Assembly: GCF_904849725.1 (NCBI RefSeq)
Contig: NC_058520.1
Location: 533,934,083-533,998,082, forward strand
DNA length: 64,000 nucleotides
Direction: 5' to 3'
DNA from: Hordeum vulgare subsp. vulgare
Lineage: Eukaryota > Streptophyta > Magnoliopsida > Poales > Poaceae
Positions 43,929 through 55,963 of this stretch are shown piece after piece. Each line of letters begins with the position of its first letter. Position 1 is the first letter of the stretch. The notes under the pieces are model-generated. The model saw only the letters and a program-made list of their open reading frames with translations, was not told the DNA's origin and searched no databases. A program made the position numbers and the translations under genes.

Positions 43929-45793
43929 ACCAAGCTAGGCCAAAAGCCTAAGCTTGGGGGAGTAAGTGTTTGCACCAACTTTACATTCATGCTTATGCTT
44001 TCACTTTGTTAATCGGTGTTTACACTTTGCCACTGTATTATCCATGCTAGTTTATTTTCGTTTTCTTGTTTTCTTGCTTTATGTGCTTTTGAGAAAACCC
44101 AAAAAGATTTTCCTTTTTTATTTTTCTTGTTGGGAGCTTTCCCGTGTAAATAGTTTTCTTTTTCTTTGGGTCAAGGTAGAAGATATTGGTTACAATGTTT
44201 AGTGGCTCTTGCATGCATACCTGTTTAGCTTTCAAAGAGCCATATTACTTTGTCTTCTCCTTTGTGTTTGCCTGCAGATTCAGCTTAGTCCAATGCACGA
44301 TCACTCTTATTATTGTTCACATCGTTCGATCGTGCAAGTGAAAGGCAATAATGACGATATATGATGAAGTGACTGAGACTGGAAAAGCTGGTATGAACTC
44401 TATCTATTTTGTTTTTGTAAATATGACTAGCTTGTCGTTCCAGATTCAGCTTTGTTGAGAGAGAACCATGTTTGCAATGACGACTTAGAGATCATAGTTT
44501 CTGATGCCATGCTTAATTAGCTAGGAGCTTATAATGGTTTGTCTTGAATGCCAACATAGATTTTGAGATGATGTTCATGCATGTAGTTGAAACAAAATCA
44601 ACATAGCCTCTATGATGTTTGTGTTCATGGTGATTTATATCCTGTTCATGCTTGCACTCCATGTTAGTCAAACTCATTGCATCTTGATGAATGTTGTCGC
44701 TCTCTAGTTGGTCGCTTCCCAGTCTTTTGCTAGCCTTCACTTGTACTAACCGGAATACTGCTTGTGCATCCACTTCCATAAACCCAAAAGTTTTTCCATG
44801 AGAGTCCACCATACCTACCTATTTGCGGTATCTACCTGCCGTTCCAAGTAAATTTGCATGTGCCATTCTCTAAACCTTCAAGAAATAATCTGTTTTGCAT
44901 GCCCGAACCGCTCATGTGGTGACAGGGGGCTATTGGTATCTTCCATGTTAGGCGTGTTATCCTCGACATGTGTTTATTCACTGTCATTCACGAGAAAGGG
45001 GCCGGTAATATGAATGCCCTGTTCCACGCTTAAATCGAAAACATAACTGTAAAACAAGACTCCCCCGGATTGATGTTAGTATGGACGGTACCCGAGGATT
45101 CGGCTAGCCGTGGAGTGTGATTGATTGGTGGTGGTGGAGTTAAAACTTTACTTTTCTGTTTGGGAACCGCCTATAGCATGAGTAGCATGGAAGATATTGA
45201 GAACTCTTGGTCATTGCATTGACAATGAAAGCATGCCACCCAAAATTATTATCTGTGTTTTCAAAGCTTGATTGTGGCACCTCTGCAAATCAATGCTTCC
45301 CTCTGCGAAGGGCCTGTCTATTTATTTTCCTGTTGAGTCATCCTCTTCTTATATAAGCACCAATTAGAGAGCACCTCTGTCATTTTTATGCTTTGCTTTT
45401 GATTGATATTGAGTATGACTATGACTGGATTTTCGTTGCTATGAATTACAATGTTTAGTCAGCCCTTGATCTTTGAAAGTGCTCTGCATTTATGTTTTAC
45501 GGTCTCAGAAAGAGCTAGCGAGATACCACCTATTCATATTGCTTCATGCTTGTTTTGATTGAATTGTTGGTATCTGAAACTCATTATTATTTGCTCGCTA
45601 GCTGATTATGCCATTGATATTAGTTTACCGTGAGACCTTTGTGTCACTTGCTTATGTGGTTAACTTGTGATCTTGCTGAAATTCTGGTTATGAGTTAGAC
45701 ATAGTTGCAACAACAAGATCAAACAGAGTTTGTAAAAGTTTTTCTTTCTCCTTCAGTTTGTCAAGTGAGTTGCTTGAGGACAAGCAAGGTTTT
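43929..45793 (+). other. Element E 3' non-coding region
   Basis: It begins with a polypurine-like AAGCTTGGGGGAG at 43950-43962, just after the ORF1-like gene, and ends at the true polypurine tract (45794-45806). Short ORFs inside are not conserved. It is similar in layout to 50345-51835 of element D. Confidence 0.7.
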
Positions 45794-45807
45794 AAGCTTG
45801 GGGGAGT

Positions 45808-47550
45808 TGCTACGTCTCCATCGTATCTACTTTTCCAAACTCTTTTGCCCTTGTTTTGGACTCTAATTTGCATGATTTGAATGGAACTAACCCGGACTGA
45901 CGTTGTTTTCACCAGAATTGCCATGGTGTTGTTTTTGTGCAGAAATGAAAGTTCTCGGAACGTCCTGAAAATTTACGGAGAATATTTCTGGAAAATATGA
46001 AAAATACCTGCGCAAAGATCCACCGGAGGGGACGGGCCAGTGCGCCACAAGCCTTGTCACCGCGCCCCCTTGCCGTGGCAACCAAGCTTGAGGGGCCCAT
46101 GTGGCTCTGCCGCCCCCAACTCCAGCTCTATTTATTCCCTTCCGTCCCGAAAAAAATCAAGAGAGAAGATTTCATCGCGTTTGCGACACGGAGGCGTCGC
46201 CACACCCTGTTCTTCATCTGGAGGGCAGATCTGGAGTCCGTTTTGGGCTCCGGATCAAGGAGATCGTCGCCATCGTCATCATCAACCTTGTTCCCTCTCC
46301 AATTCCATGAAGCTCTTCATCGTTCTTGAGTAATCTATTCGTAGGCTCGCTGGGCGGTGATGAGCAGGATGAGATCTATCATGTAATCGAGTTAGTTTTG
46401 ACGGGGATTGATCCCGAGTATCCACTATGTTCTGAGATTGATGTTGCTACTACTTTGCCATGCTTAATGCTTGTCACTAGGGCCCAAGTGCCATGATTTC
46501 AGATCTGAAATTATTATGTTGTCACCAATATATGTGTGTTTTAGATTCGATCTTGCAAGTTGTAGTTACCTACTATGTGTTATGACCCGGCAACCCCGGA
46601 GTGACAATAACCGGAACCACTCCCTGTGATGACCATAGTGTGAGGAGTTCATGTGTTCACCAAGTGCTAATGCGTTGGTCCGGTTCTTTATTAAAAGGAG
46701 AACCTTAATATCCTGTAGTATTCTTTTGGACCCCGCTGCCACGGGAGGGATAGACAATAGATGTCATGCAAGTTCTTTTCCCTAAGCACGTATGACTCCA
46801 CACGGAATGCATGCCTACATCACATTGACGAACGGGAGCTAGACTCATATCTCTCCGTGTTATAATTGTTGCATGATGAATGTCATCCGACGAATCACCG
46901 ACCCATTGCCTACGAGTTTGTCCCACTGCTGCTATTACTTGTTTTGCTCTGCTGCTGTTACTATTGTTGCTGCTACTGCTACTTGCTGCCACCGTTACTT
47001 GCTACTGCTGCTACTTGCTACTGTTGTTACTCGCTACTGTTGCTACTTGCTACTGTTGTTACTCGCTACTGTTGCTACTTGCTACTTCTGTCACTACTGA
47101 TGTTCCTTGCCACTATTGTTACTCGTTACACTGTTGCTACCTGCTACAATACTTTTTCTAGCACCGTTGCCGGGAAAGACTATTTCCCGTCCACGGGCAA
47201 CTTACTGGCGCCATTGATACAACAGTTAGGAATAGTCTGCCGTCAACAGATCGTTTCTGGCACCGTTGCTATCATACTACTTTGCTACTGATACTTTGCT
47301 TGCAGATACTAATCTTTCAGGTGTGGTTGAACCTGACACATTCGGCTGCTAATACTTGAGAATATTCTTTCACTTCCCGTCGCGCGAACCAACAAATTTG
47401 GGTTGAATACTCTACCCTCGAAAACTGCCGCGACCCCACGCGCTAGTGGGCCATTGCAAGACAATTGCTAATTGTTGAGCAACGCGGACAAGCTCTTTTC
47501 TGGCTCTGTTGCCGTGGAGGCATCAAGTCAGGAATAGTTGCACGTCAGCA
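45808..47550 (+). repeat. Element E 3' LTR (1743 bp)
   Basis: It is preceded by TTTAAGCTTGGGGGAGT and starts TGCTACGTCTCC (one change from TGATACG). It ends CGTCAGCA, followed by the target duplication TGCCA. The same hairpin (46045-46095), triplet-rich tract and PBS-like ladder (47158 onward) occur as in the 5' LTR. Confidence 0.92.
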
Positions 47551-49639
47551 TGCCACTTCATGGTTAATGAAGGCATCGTCTTAGGACACAAAATCTCTGA
47601 GAAAGGCATTGAAGTTGATAAGGCTAAGGTTGATGTAATTGAGAAAATGCCTTGCCCCACAGATATCAGAGGTATACGGAGTTTCCTAGGTCATGCTGGT
47701 TTCTACAGAAGGTTCATTAAAGACTTCTCTAAGATTTCTAGGCCTCTTACCAACCTCTTGAAGAAGGATGTTCCTTTTGTTTTTAATGAGGATTGTGAGG
47801 AAGCTTTCGAAATACTTAAGAAGGCCTTGATAACCGCACCTATTGTTCAACCACCTGATTGGAACTTGCCCTTTGAAATCATGTGCGATGCTAGTGATTA
47901 TGCTGTTGGTGCTGTTCTAGGACAAAGACTACGCTAGTAAAACTCTAGACAGTGCCCAAAGAAATTATGCCACTACGGAGAAGGAATTTTTAGCAGTCGT
48001 GTTTGCATGTGAAAAGTTCAGATCTTATATAGTTGACTCCAAAGTCATTATTCACTCTGATCATGCTGCTATTAAGTACCTTATGGAGAAGAAGGACGCT
48101 AAACCTAGGCTAATCAGATAGGTTCTCCTGCTACAGGAATTTGATTCGCACGTTGTTGACCGAAAGGGTGTTGATAACCCTGTAGCAGATAACTTATCCA
48201 GGGTAGAGAATGTCCTTGATGACCCACGACCTATTGATGACAACTTTCCTGGTGAGCAATTGAATGTCATCCGTACTTCATATAGTGCACCGTGGTATGC
48301 TGATTACGCAAACTATATCGTAGCCAAATACATACCACCCAGTTTCACGTACCAGCAAAAGAAGAAATTCTTCTTTGATTTGAGACACTACTTTTGGGAT
48401 GATCCTCACCTTCATAAGGAAGGAGTAGATGGTGTTATTAGACGTTGTGTGCCTGAACATGAACAGGGAGGACACCATGCTGGAGATAGAACTGCTCATA
48501 AGGTATTGCAATCAGGTTTCTATTGGCCCACTCTCTTCAAGGATGCCCGTAAGTTTGTCTTGTCTTGTGACGAATGCCAAAGAATAGGGAACATCAGTAA
48601 ATGTCACGAAATGCCGATGAACTATTCACTTGTCATTGAACCATTTGATGTATGGGGCTTTGATTATATGGGACCCTTCCCGAGTTCCAATGGGTATACT
48701 CACATCTTAGTTGCTGTTGATTACGTCACTAAGTGGGTAGAAGCTATCCCCACTAGAAATGTTGATCACCACACCTCTATTAAGATGCTTAAAGAAGTCA
48801 TTTTCCCAAGATTTGGAGTCCCTAGATATCTGATGACTGATGGCGGTTCACACTTCATTCATGGTGTTTTCCGCAAGATGCTCGGTAAGTCTGATGTCAA
48901 CCATAGAGTTGCATCTCCTTATCATCCTCAGTCTAGTGGTCAAGTTGAATTGAGTAATAGGGAGATCAAATTGATCTTACAAAAGACTGTCAATAGATCT
49001 CGAAAGAATTGGTCTAGCAAACTTGACGATGCACTATGGGCTTATAGGACTGCTTATAAGAATCCCATGGGCATGTCGCCGTATAAAATGGTTTACGGTA
49101 AGGCCTGTCATTTACCTCTTGAGCTAGAACACAAAGCTTATTGGGCAATCAAAGAGCTCAACTTCGATTTCAAACTTGCTGGTGAGAAGCGGTTGTTTGA
49201 TATTAGCTCATTAGATGAATGGAGGGCCGAGGGATATGAGAATGCCAAGTTGTTCAAGGAAAAGGTTAAGAGATGGCACTATAAAAGAATACAAAAACGT
49301 GAGTTCAATGTAGGTGATTATGTCCTGCTATACAATTCTCGCTTAAGATTCTTCGCAGGCAAGCTTCTCTCTAAATGGGAAGGTCCCTACGTTGTTGAGG
49401 AAGTATATCGTTCTGGTGCCATCAAAATCAACAACACGGAAGGTAGTTTTCCGAGAGTGGTAAATGGGCAAAGAATCAAGCATTATATCTCGGGTACTCC
49501 CATAAATGTTGAGACCAATATCATCAATATCATAACTCCAGAGGAGTACATAAGGGATGTTTATCAGCCTGTTTCAGACTCTGAAAGCAAAGAGGTATGT
49601 GTTTCGGTAAGAAATTGGACTCCAAAACTTTTCCACTAG
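47551..49639 (+). pseudogene. Element D C-terminal reverse transcriptase, RNase H and integrase
   Basis: It continues from 30557 with [31 protein letters not shown] and [15 protein letters not shown] deletion of about 26 bases near 47933 shifts the frame. A TGG to TAG change follows at 48118. The integrase frame is open from 48260 to 49639. It lacks 13 residues at the start of the zinc region, relative to C, but keeps [15 protein letters not shown] and [12 protein letters not shown] (D,D,E) and WEGPYVV. It ends at TAG after RNWTPKLFH. Confidence 0.92.
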
Positions 49640-49924
49640 GGAATTTTCTCCGTTTTGGAATTTATGAAAAAATAGAAAAATAAAAAGTTGTCCGGAGAGC
49701 GCACGAGGCGGCCACAAGCTTGGTAGCCGCGGCCTCCCCCCTGGCCGCGGCTACATGGCTTGTGGGCACCTCGTGTGCCTCCCGTACTCCGTTTTCTTGC
49801 GGAGCACTCCTTCTGGTCCAGAAAAAATCATTATATATATGCCCGAGGGTTTTGATCTCCGTATCGCGTAGTTTTCCTGTGTTTTCGTTTCGAGCCTGTT
49901 GTCTGCCGCAGATTTAGAGCAAAG
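49640..49924 (+). promoter_or_regulatory. Leader-like block upstream of the element D post-pol ORF
   Basis: It contains the 12-bp perfect stem gtagccgcggcc / ggccgcggctac (within 49712-49766) flanked by cacaagc and gcttgtggg, then cagaaaaaatcattatatat. This is the same order as in D's own LTR (52080-52250). Confidence 0.45.
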
Positions 49925-50311
49925 ATATCTCAGGAATCTGTTGGGGAGAATAATCTCCCTCAAGTTCATGAAGAAGTAGATGCTGATCTGAAAAGAGTAG
50001 AAGTCACGTAAGCCAGGGACCAAGCTAAGGAGAAAACCCAAGCTAGGGAGGAAGTTCAACCTATGTTCAACATTGAAGACGTTGAAGGAGTGGATTTTCT
50101 CCAACCCTTCCTCCACATGTTGTCTCCATCCTTGATTGAACTCTTGAGGTTTTGTGAAACAACTCGTGCTCGCAATATTTCCCTTTCTCGTGAAGTTGTT
50201 TTGCTGGAGAATCATGTCGCAGATCTCCAAGGTATAAATCAAAGATTGATAGCTCTCTTGGAATCAAAGGCAAAGACTCCACTACCATCACCACCAAAGG
50301 AAGACAACTAA
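49925..50311 (+). pseudogene. Element D post-pol ORF, coiled-coil-like, function unknown
   Basis: The readable frame begins near 49925 with ISQESVGENNLPQVHEE (the first codon is ATA, so a start may be lost) and has a stop at about 50010. It is open from ATG 50063 to TAA 50309, with FLQPFLHMLSPSLIELLRF, LENHVADLQGINQRLIALLE and a final PPKEDN. Leu spacing suggests a coiled coil. It differs throughout from the ORF at the same position in C except for the last residues. Confidence 0.55.
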
Positions 50312-51835
50312 GCATTGGTATGGGCAACTCCCTTGGCTTGTGCCAAGCTTGGGGGAGTTGCCCTGGTATCGTATCACCTTTATATCTTTTGTTTTTACCT
50401 TTGTTTTTGTTCTTTCCTTTTCAGTTTTTATTTCTTCTCTTAGTGGGATAAGTCTTTAGTGTTTAGTTTGAGTCTTTTGCCTTGTGTCTCCCCCGATGTA
50501 TTCGAGCTTGCGAGCTATATAATAAAGAGTATCTTAGTCAAGGGCTTTGTTTTGTGCCGTGATCAAAAGTATGAAAAGAACGATAACATGAAAGATCATG
50601 AGATGATCTTATGGAAAGTGATAACTTCACATATAACAAGTATGATGATTGAAACTTGTTGAGAATAGACCAACATAGACCCCAGTCATTGTTGCAATTA
50701 ATAAGAAGTAATAAGGAAAGAGAGGTTCACATATAAATATATCATCTTAGACACTTTTTACAATTGTGAGCACTCACCAAACTATTACATGCTTAGAAGT
50801 AGATGTTGGACAAGGAAGACAACATAATGAATTGTGTTTGCTTGATTTCAAACAATGTTATATGTCTAGAGATCCCTTAGCATGTGACGATTGCTTCCAC
50901 CTCATATTAGCCAAAACTTTCGTACTAAGTAGAAATACTACTTGTGCATCCATAAACCTTCAACCCAGTTTTGCCATGAGAGTCCACCATACCTATCTAT
51001 GGATTGCGTAAGATCCTTCAAGTAAGTTGTCATCGGTGCAAGCAATAAAAAGTTGCTACCTAAAGTATGTATGATTTATTGGTGTGTGGAAAATAAGCTT
51101 TGTACGAACCTGTGATGAGGAAGACATAAAAGCGACAGATTGCATAATAATGTTCTTTATCACAGGGGGCAATATAAAGTGACGTTCCTTTATACTAAGA
51201 GGTCGTACATCCAAACCTTAAAAGCGCATGACAACCTCTGCTTCCCTCTGCGAAGGGCCTATCTTGTACCTTTACTTTTGTCCTTGTGAAAGTCATGGTG
51301 ATCAACACCAATTCCCTTTTCCGTCTTCATCTTGGTGAACGTCATATGCTAGGGAAAGATCTATATTCATATATCAACCTGGAGATGAGTATTTATGATT
51401 CATTATTGTTGACTTCACCCTTGAGGTAAATGGTTGGGAGGCAAAATTATAAGCCCCTATCTTTCTCTGTGTCCAACTGAAACTTTGATACCATGAGTAC
51501 CACGTGAGTTGTAACAATTGTGGAAAACAAAAGAGATGATTGAGTATGTGGATTTGCTCTACAAGCTCTTATTTGACTCTTTCTGATGTTATGATAAATT
51601 GCAATTGCTTCGATGACTATGGACTGTTGTTGGCTACTTCTCGATAAGGTTTTTGATTCATACTTTGCTTTGTGAAGGAATTGTTACTTTCCCATAAGAA
51701 TCTTTATGATGTATTGCTCTTCTATGTGTGATCATGATGCCCTCATGTCCGTATTATGTTTTATTGACGCCTTCATCCCTAAACATGTGGACATGTTTAT
51801 GGATCTTGGTTTTCGCTTGAGGACAAGCGAGGTCT
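50312..51835 (+). other. Element D 3' non-coding region
   Basis: It starts with a polypurine-like motif (50345-50357) and runs to the real tract. It aligns with 20258-21777 of C in the opposite orientation. No conserved ORF is seen. Confidence 0.75.
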
Positions 51836-51849
51836 AAGCTTGGGGGAGT
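51836..51849 (+). other. Element D polypurine tract
   Basis: AAGCTTGGGGGAGT lies immediately upstream of the LTR start TGATACGTCC. Confidence 0.88.
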
Positions 51850-53387
51850 TGATACGTCCATTTTGCATCATGCTTTCATGTTGATATTTATCACTTTATG
51901 GACTCTTATTATACTTTATGGTACCATACTTATGCCTTTTCTCTCTTATTTTGCAAGGTTTATTTGAAGAGGGAGAATACCGGCACCTGGAATTCTGGAC
52001 TGGAAAAGGAGCAAGTCTGAGTTCTCTATTCTGTGCAACTCCAAATGCCCTAAAAATCAACGTGGATTTTTTTTGGGAATATATAAAAAATACTGGGTGA
52101 AAGAAGTGCCAGAGGGGAGCTGCGAGGGACCCACAAGCCTGGTAGACGCGGCCTGCCCCCTCGCCGCGGCTACACGGCTTGTGGGCACCCTGGTGGCCCA
52201 CTGGCCCCCTCTTCTGCTAAATGAAGGGTTTCGTCCGGAAAAAAATCAAGGCAGAGCTTTTTCGAGGAGGCGCCGCCGCCACGAGGCGGAACTTTAGCAG
52301 AACCAATCTAGAGCTCCGGTAGGACGATCCTGCTGGGGAAACTTCCCTCCCGGAGGGGGAAATCGTCGTCATCGTCATCACCAACACTCCTCTCGTCGGA
52401 GGGGAGTCATCTCCATCAACATCTTCATCAGCACCATCTCCTATCCAAACCCTAGTCTATCTCTTGTAACCAATCGTCGTCTCGCGACGCCGATTGGTAC
52501 CCGTAAGGTTGCTAGTTGTGTTGATTACTCTTTGTAGTTGATGCTAGTTGGTTTACTTGGTGGAAGATTATATGTTCGGATCCATTATGATATTCATTAC
52601 TTCTCTGGTCATGAATATATCCATGCTTTGTGAGTAGTTACTTTTGTTCGTGAGGACATGGGATAAGTCTTGCTATAAATAGTCATGTGAATTTGGTATT
52701 CGTTCGGTATTTTGATATGTTGTATGTTATCTTTTCCTCTAGTGGTGCTATGTGAACGTCGACTACATAACAGTTCACCATATTTGGGCCTAGAGGAAGG
52801 CATTGGGGAGTAGTAAGTAGATGATGGGTTGCTAGAGTGACAGAAGCTTGAACCCCAGTCTATGCGTTGCTTCGTAAGGGGCTGATTTGGATCCACTAGT
52901 TTAATGCTATGGTTAGACGTTGTCTTAATTCTTCTTTCGTAGTTGCGGATGCTTGCGAGAGGGGTTGATCATAAGTGGGATGCTTGTCCAAGTAAGGGCA
53001 GTACCCAAGCGCCGGTCCACCCACATATCAAACTATCAAAGTAACGAACGTGAATCATATGAACATGATGAAACTAGCATGACAGAAATTCCCATGTGTC
53101 CTCGGGAGCGCTTTACTTCCTATAAGACTTTGATCAAGCTTGTCCCTTGCTACAAAAGGGATTGGGCCACTTTGCTGCACCGTTGCTATTACTTGTTACT
53201 TGTTACTTGTTACTTTTCACCTGCTACGTTTCACCTCACCACACCATCACTTGTTACCGCTAATTTCAGTGCTTGCAGTTATTACCTTGCTAAAAACCGT
53301 TTGTTAGAGCCTTCTGCTCCTCGTTGGGTTCGACACTCTTACTTATCGAAAGGACTACGATTGATCCCCTATACTTGTGGGTCATCA
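51850..53387 (+). repeat. Element D 3' LTR, complete (1538 bp)
   Basis: It runs from TGATACGTCCATTTTGC to TGTGGGTCATCA. The hairpin is at 52131-52186. It serves as the reference for the D-type LTR: its last 165 bases are the arms of the 27458-27818 palindrome, and parts of it form the mosaic LTRs at 18152-20242 and 58439-60616. The right neighbour is element G internal sequence with no visible duplication partner. Confidence 0.9.
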
Positions 53388-53722
53388 TCCCCCGCACGAA
53401 AACGGAGTCCGGTAGGCGCACGAGGTGGCCACAAGCCCTCACGGCGCGGCCAGGGGTGGGCCCGCGCCGTGCAGGCTTGTCGCCTCCTCGCACACTTTCC
53501 GCACTACTTCCAATTTTTGTATTTTTTCAAATATTCCAAAACGGAGAAAATTTCCTCTTGCAAAATTTTTGGACTCTGTTTTCTTACCGAATCACATACC
53601 TCTTCGTTTTCGGAGTCTGAAACAAGCTGATAAATATCCCTTAGGTATTCTTCCGGAGTTATGGTATTGATGATATTGCTTTCAACATTTATGGGAGTAC
53701 CTCAGATATAATGCTTGATTCT
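53388..53722 (-). promoter_or_regulatory. Leader-like block of element G, truncated
   Basis: It follows integrase on the minus strand. The stem cacggcgcgg / ccgcgccgtg (within 53429-53481) pairs perfectly although its sequence differs from the stems in C, D and E. Confidence 0.45.
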
Positions 53723-55963
53723 CTACCCATTTACCACTCTCGGACAATTACCTTCCGTGTTGTTGATCTTGATAGCACCGGAACGATATACTTCCTCAAC
53801 AACATAGGGACCTTCCCATTTAGAGAAAAGCTTGCCTGCAAAGAATCTTAAACGAGAGTTATATAGCAAGACATAATCACCTACATTGAACTCACGCTTT
53901 TCTATCCTCTTATCATGCCACCTCTTAACCTTCTCTTTGAACAGCTTGGCATTCTCATATGCCTGAGTTCTCCACTCATCAAGCGAGCTAATATCAAATA
54001 ACCTATTCTCACCGGCAAGTTTGAAATCAAAGTTGAGCTCTTTGATTGCCCAATAAGCTTTATGCTCTAGCTCAAGAGGTAAATGACAAGCTTTACCGTA
54101 CACCATTTTGTACGGAGACATGCCCATGGGATTCTTATAGGCAGTTCTATAAGCCCACAGTGCATCATCAAGCTTCTTAGACCAATTATTTCTAGACCTA
54201 TTGACAGTCTTTTGCAGAATCAGTTTAATCTCTCTATTACTTAGCTCTACTTGACCACTGGACTAAGGGTGATAGGGAAACGCAATTCTATGGTTGACAT
54301 CGTACTTAGCAAGCATTTTACGGAAAGCACCATGAATGAAGTGTGAACCACCATCGGTCATTAGATATCTAGGGACTCCAAATCTAGGGAAGATAAATTC
54401 TTTCAGCATCCTAATAGAGGTGTTGTGATCAGCACTACTAGTGGGGATAGCTTCTACCCACTTAGTGACGTAATCAACATCAACTAAGATATGCGTATAC
54501 CCATTGGATTTTGGAAAAGATCTCATATAATCAAAGCCCCAGACATCAAATGGTTCAATGACAAGTGAATAGTTCATAGGCATTTCCTGTCGTTTGCTAA
54601 TATTACCTATTCTTTGACATTCGTCACAAGAGAAGACAAACTTACGGGCATCCTTGAAGAGAGTGGGCCAATAGAAACCTGATTGCAATACCTTGTGTGC
54701 AGTTCTATCTCCCGCATGGTGTCCTCCGTAGGCCTCGGAGTGACACTTCTGTAGGATATGTCCCTGTTCATGTTCAGGTACACAACATCTAATAACACCA
54801 TCTACTCCTTCCTTATAAAGGTGAGGATCATCCCAAAAGTAATGTCTCAAGTCAAAGAAGAATTTCTTCTTTTGCTGGTACGTGAAACTAGGTGGTATGT
54901 ATTTGGCAACGATATAGTTTGCATAATCAGCATACCACGGTGCACTACGTGAAGCATTGATGACATTCAATTGCTCATCGGGAAAGCTATCATCAATAGG
55001 TTGTTAGTCATCAAGAACGTTCTCCAACCTAGACAAGTTATGTGCTACTGGGTTGTCAGCACCCTTCCTGTCGACAACGTGGAAATCAAATTCTTGTAGC
55101 AAGAGAACCCATCTGATAAGTCTAGGTTTAGCATCCTTCTTCTCCATGAGGTACTTAATACCAGCGTGATCAGTGTGATTAATGACTTTGGAATCAACTA
55201 TGTAAGACCTGAACTTTTCACACGCAAACACGACTGCTAAGAACTCATTCTCCGTAGTGACATAGTTTCTTTGGGCACTGTCTAGAGTTTTACTAGCGTA
55301 GTGAATAACATTCAACTTCTTGTCAACTCTTTGCCCTAGAACAACACCAACAACATAATCACTAGCGTCACACATGATCTCAAAAGGCAAGTTCGAATCA
55401 GGTGGTTGAACAATAGGTGCAGTTATCAAAGCCCTCTTAAGTATTTTGAAGGCTTCCTCACAATCATCGTCAAAAACAAAAGGAATATCCTTTTGCAAGA
55501 GATTGGTAAGAGGCCTAGAAATCTTAGAGAAGTCTTTAATGAACCTTCTATAGAAACCAGCATGACCAAGGAAACTTCTTATACCTTTGATATCTATGGG
55601 GCATGGCATGTTCTCGATTGCATCAACCTTAGCCTTATCGACTTCAATACCTCTTTCAGAAATTTTATGTCCTAAGACGATGCCTTCATTAACCATAAAG
55701 TGGCACTTCTCCCAATTCAAGACAAGATTGGTGTCTTTACATCTCTGTAAGACTCGATCAAGGTTGCTGAGGCAATTATCAAAGGAAGACCCGTAAACGG
55801 AGAAGTCATCCATGAAAACCTCAACAATCTTTTCACAAAAGTCGGAGAATATAGCCATCATACATCTTTGAAAGGTGGTAGGTGCATTACATAAGCCAAA
55901 AGGCATGCGTCTATAAGCAAAGGTTCTGAAAGGGCAGGTGAAAGTGTTTTTCTCGTGATCAGA
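53723..55963 (-). pseudogene. Element G reverse transcriptase core, RNase H and integrase
   Basis: Reverse transcriptase from MPFGLCNAP with FMDDFSVYG (near 55805) and RNase H are open at 55004-55906. Integrase with the HHCC region and MTDGGSHF is open at 54263-54970, and its C-terminal part with WEGPYVV at 53723-54127. Stops separate them: near 55003, and at about 54262 where the Gln of [10 protein letters not shown] is TAG. The FDYMGPF motif reads FDYMRSF. The catalytic Asp pair is intact. Confidence 0.9.

Larger units (their letters stand above)
30558..47550 (+). mobile_element. Element E: gag-protease Athila-type element with ORF1-like gene, carrying element F
   Basis: TGATACGTCTCC (30558) to CGTCAGCA (47550) is flanked by the duplication TGCCA (30553-30557 and 47551-47555). 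The 5' LTR is 30558-32249 and the 3' LTR 45808-47550. The primer-binding site is at 32259 and the polypurine tract at 45794-45806. The internal region has gag and protease but no reverse transcriptase, RNase H or integrase, then a leader-like block and a gene resembling Athila ORF1. It is a non-autonomous element that must borrow polymerase and integrase. Its ORF1-like gene is interrupted by element F. Confidence 0.9.
27656..53387 (+). mobile_element. Element D: Athila-type Ty3/gypsy retrotransposon carrying nested element E
   Basis: The order is truncated 5' LTR (27656-27818), primer-binding site (27830-27847, TGGCACCGTTGCCGGGGA), gag, protease and reverse transcriptase to 30557, then element E. 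Pol resumes at 47551 and runs to 49639. These are followed by a leader-like block, post-pol ORF, polypurine tract (51836-51849) and a complete 3' LTR (51850-53387). Removing E and one TGCCA restores continuity of the conserved reverse transcriptase sequence. Frameshifts, deletions and stops show that it is dead. Confidence 0.9.
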
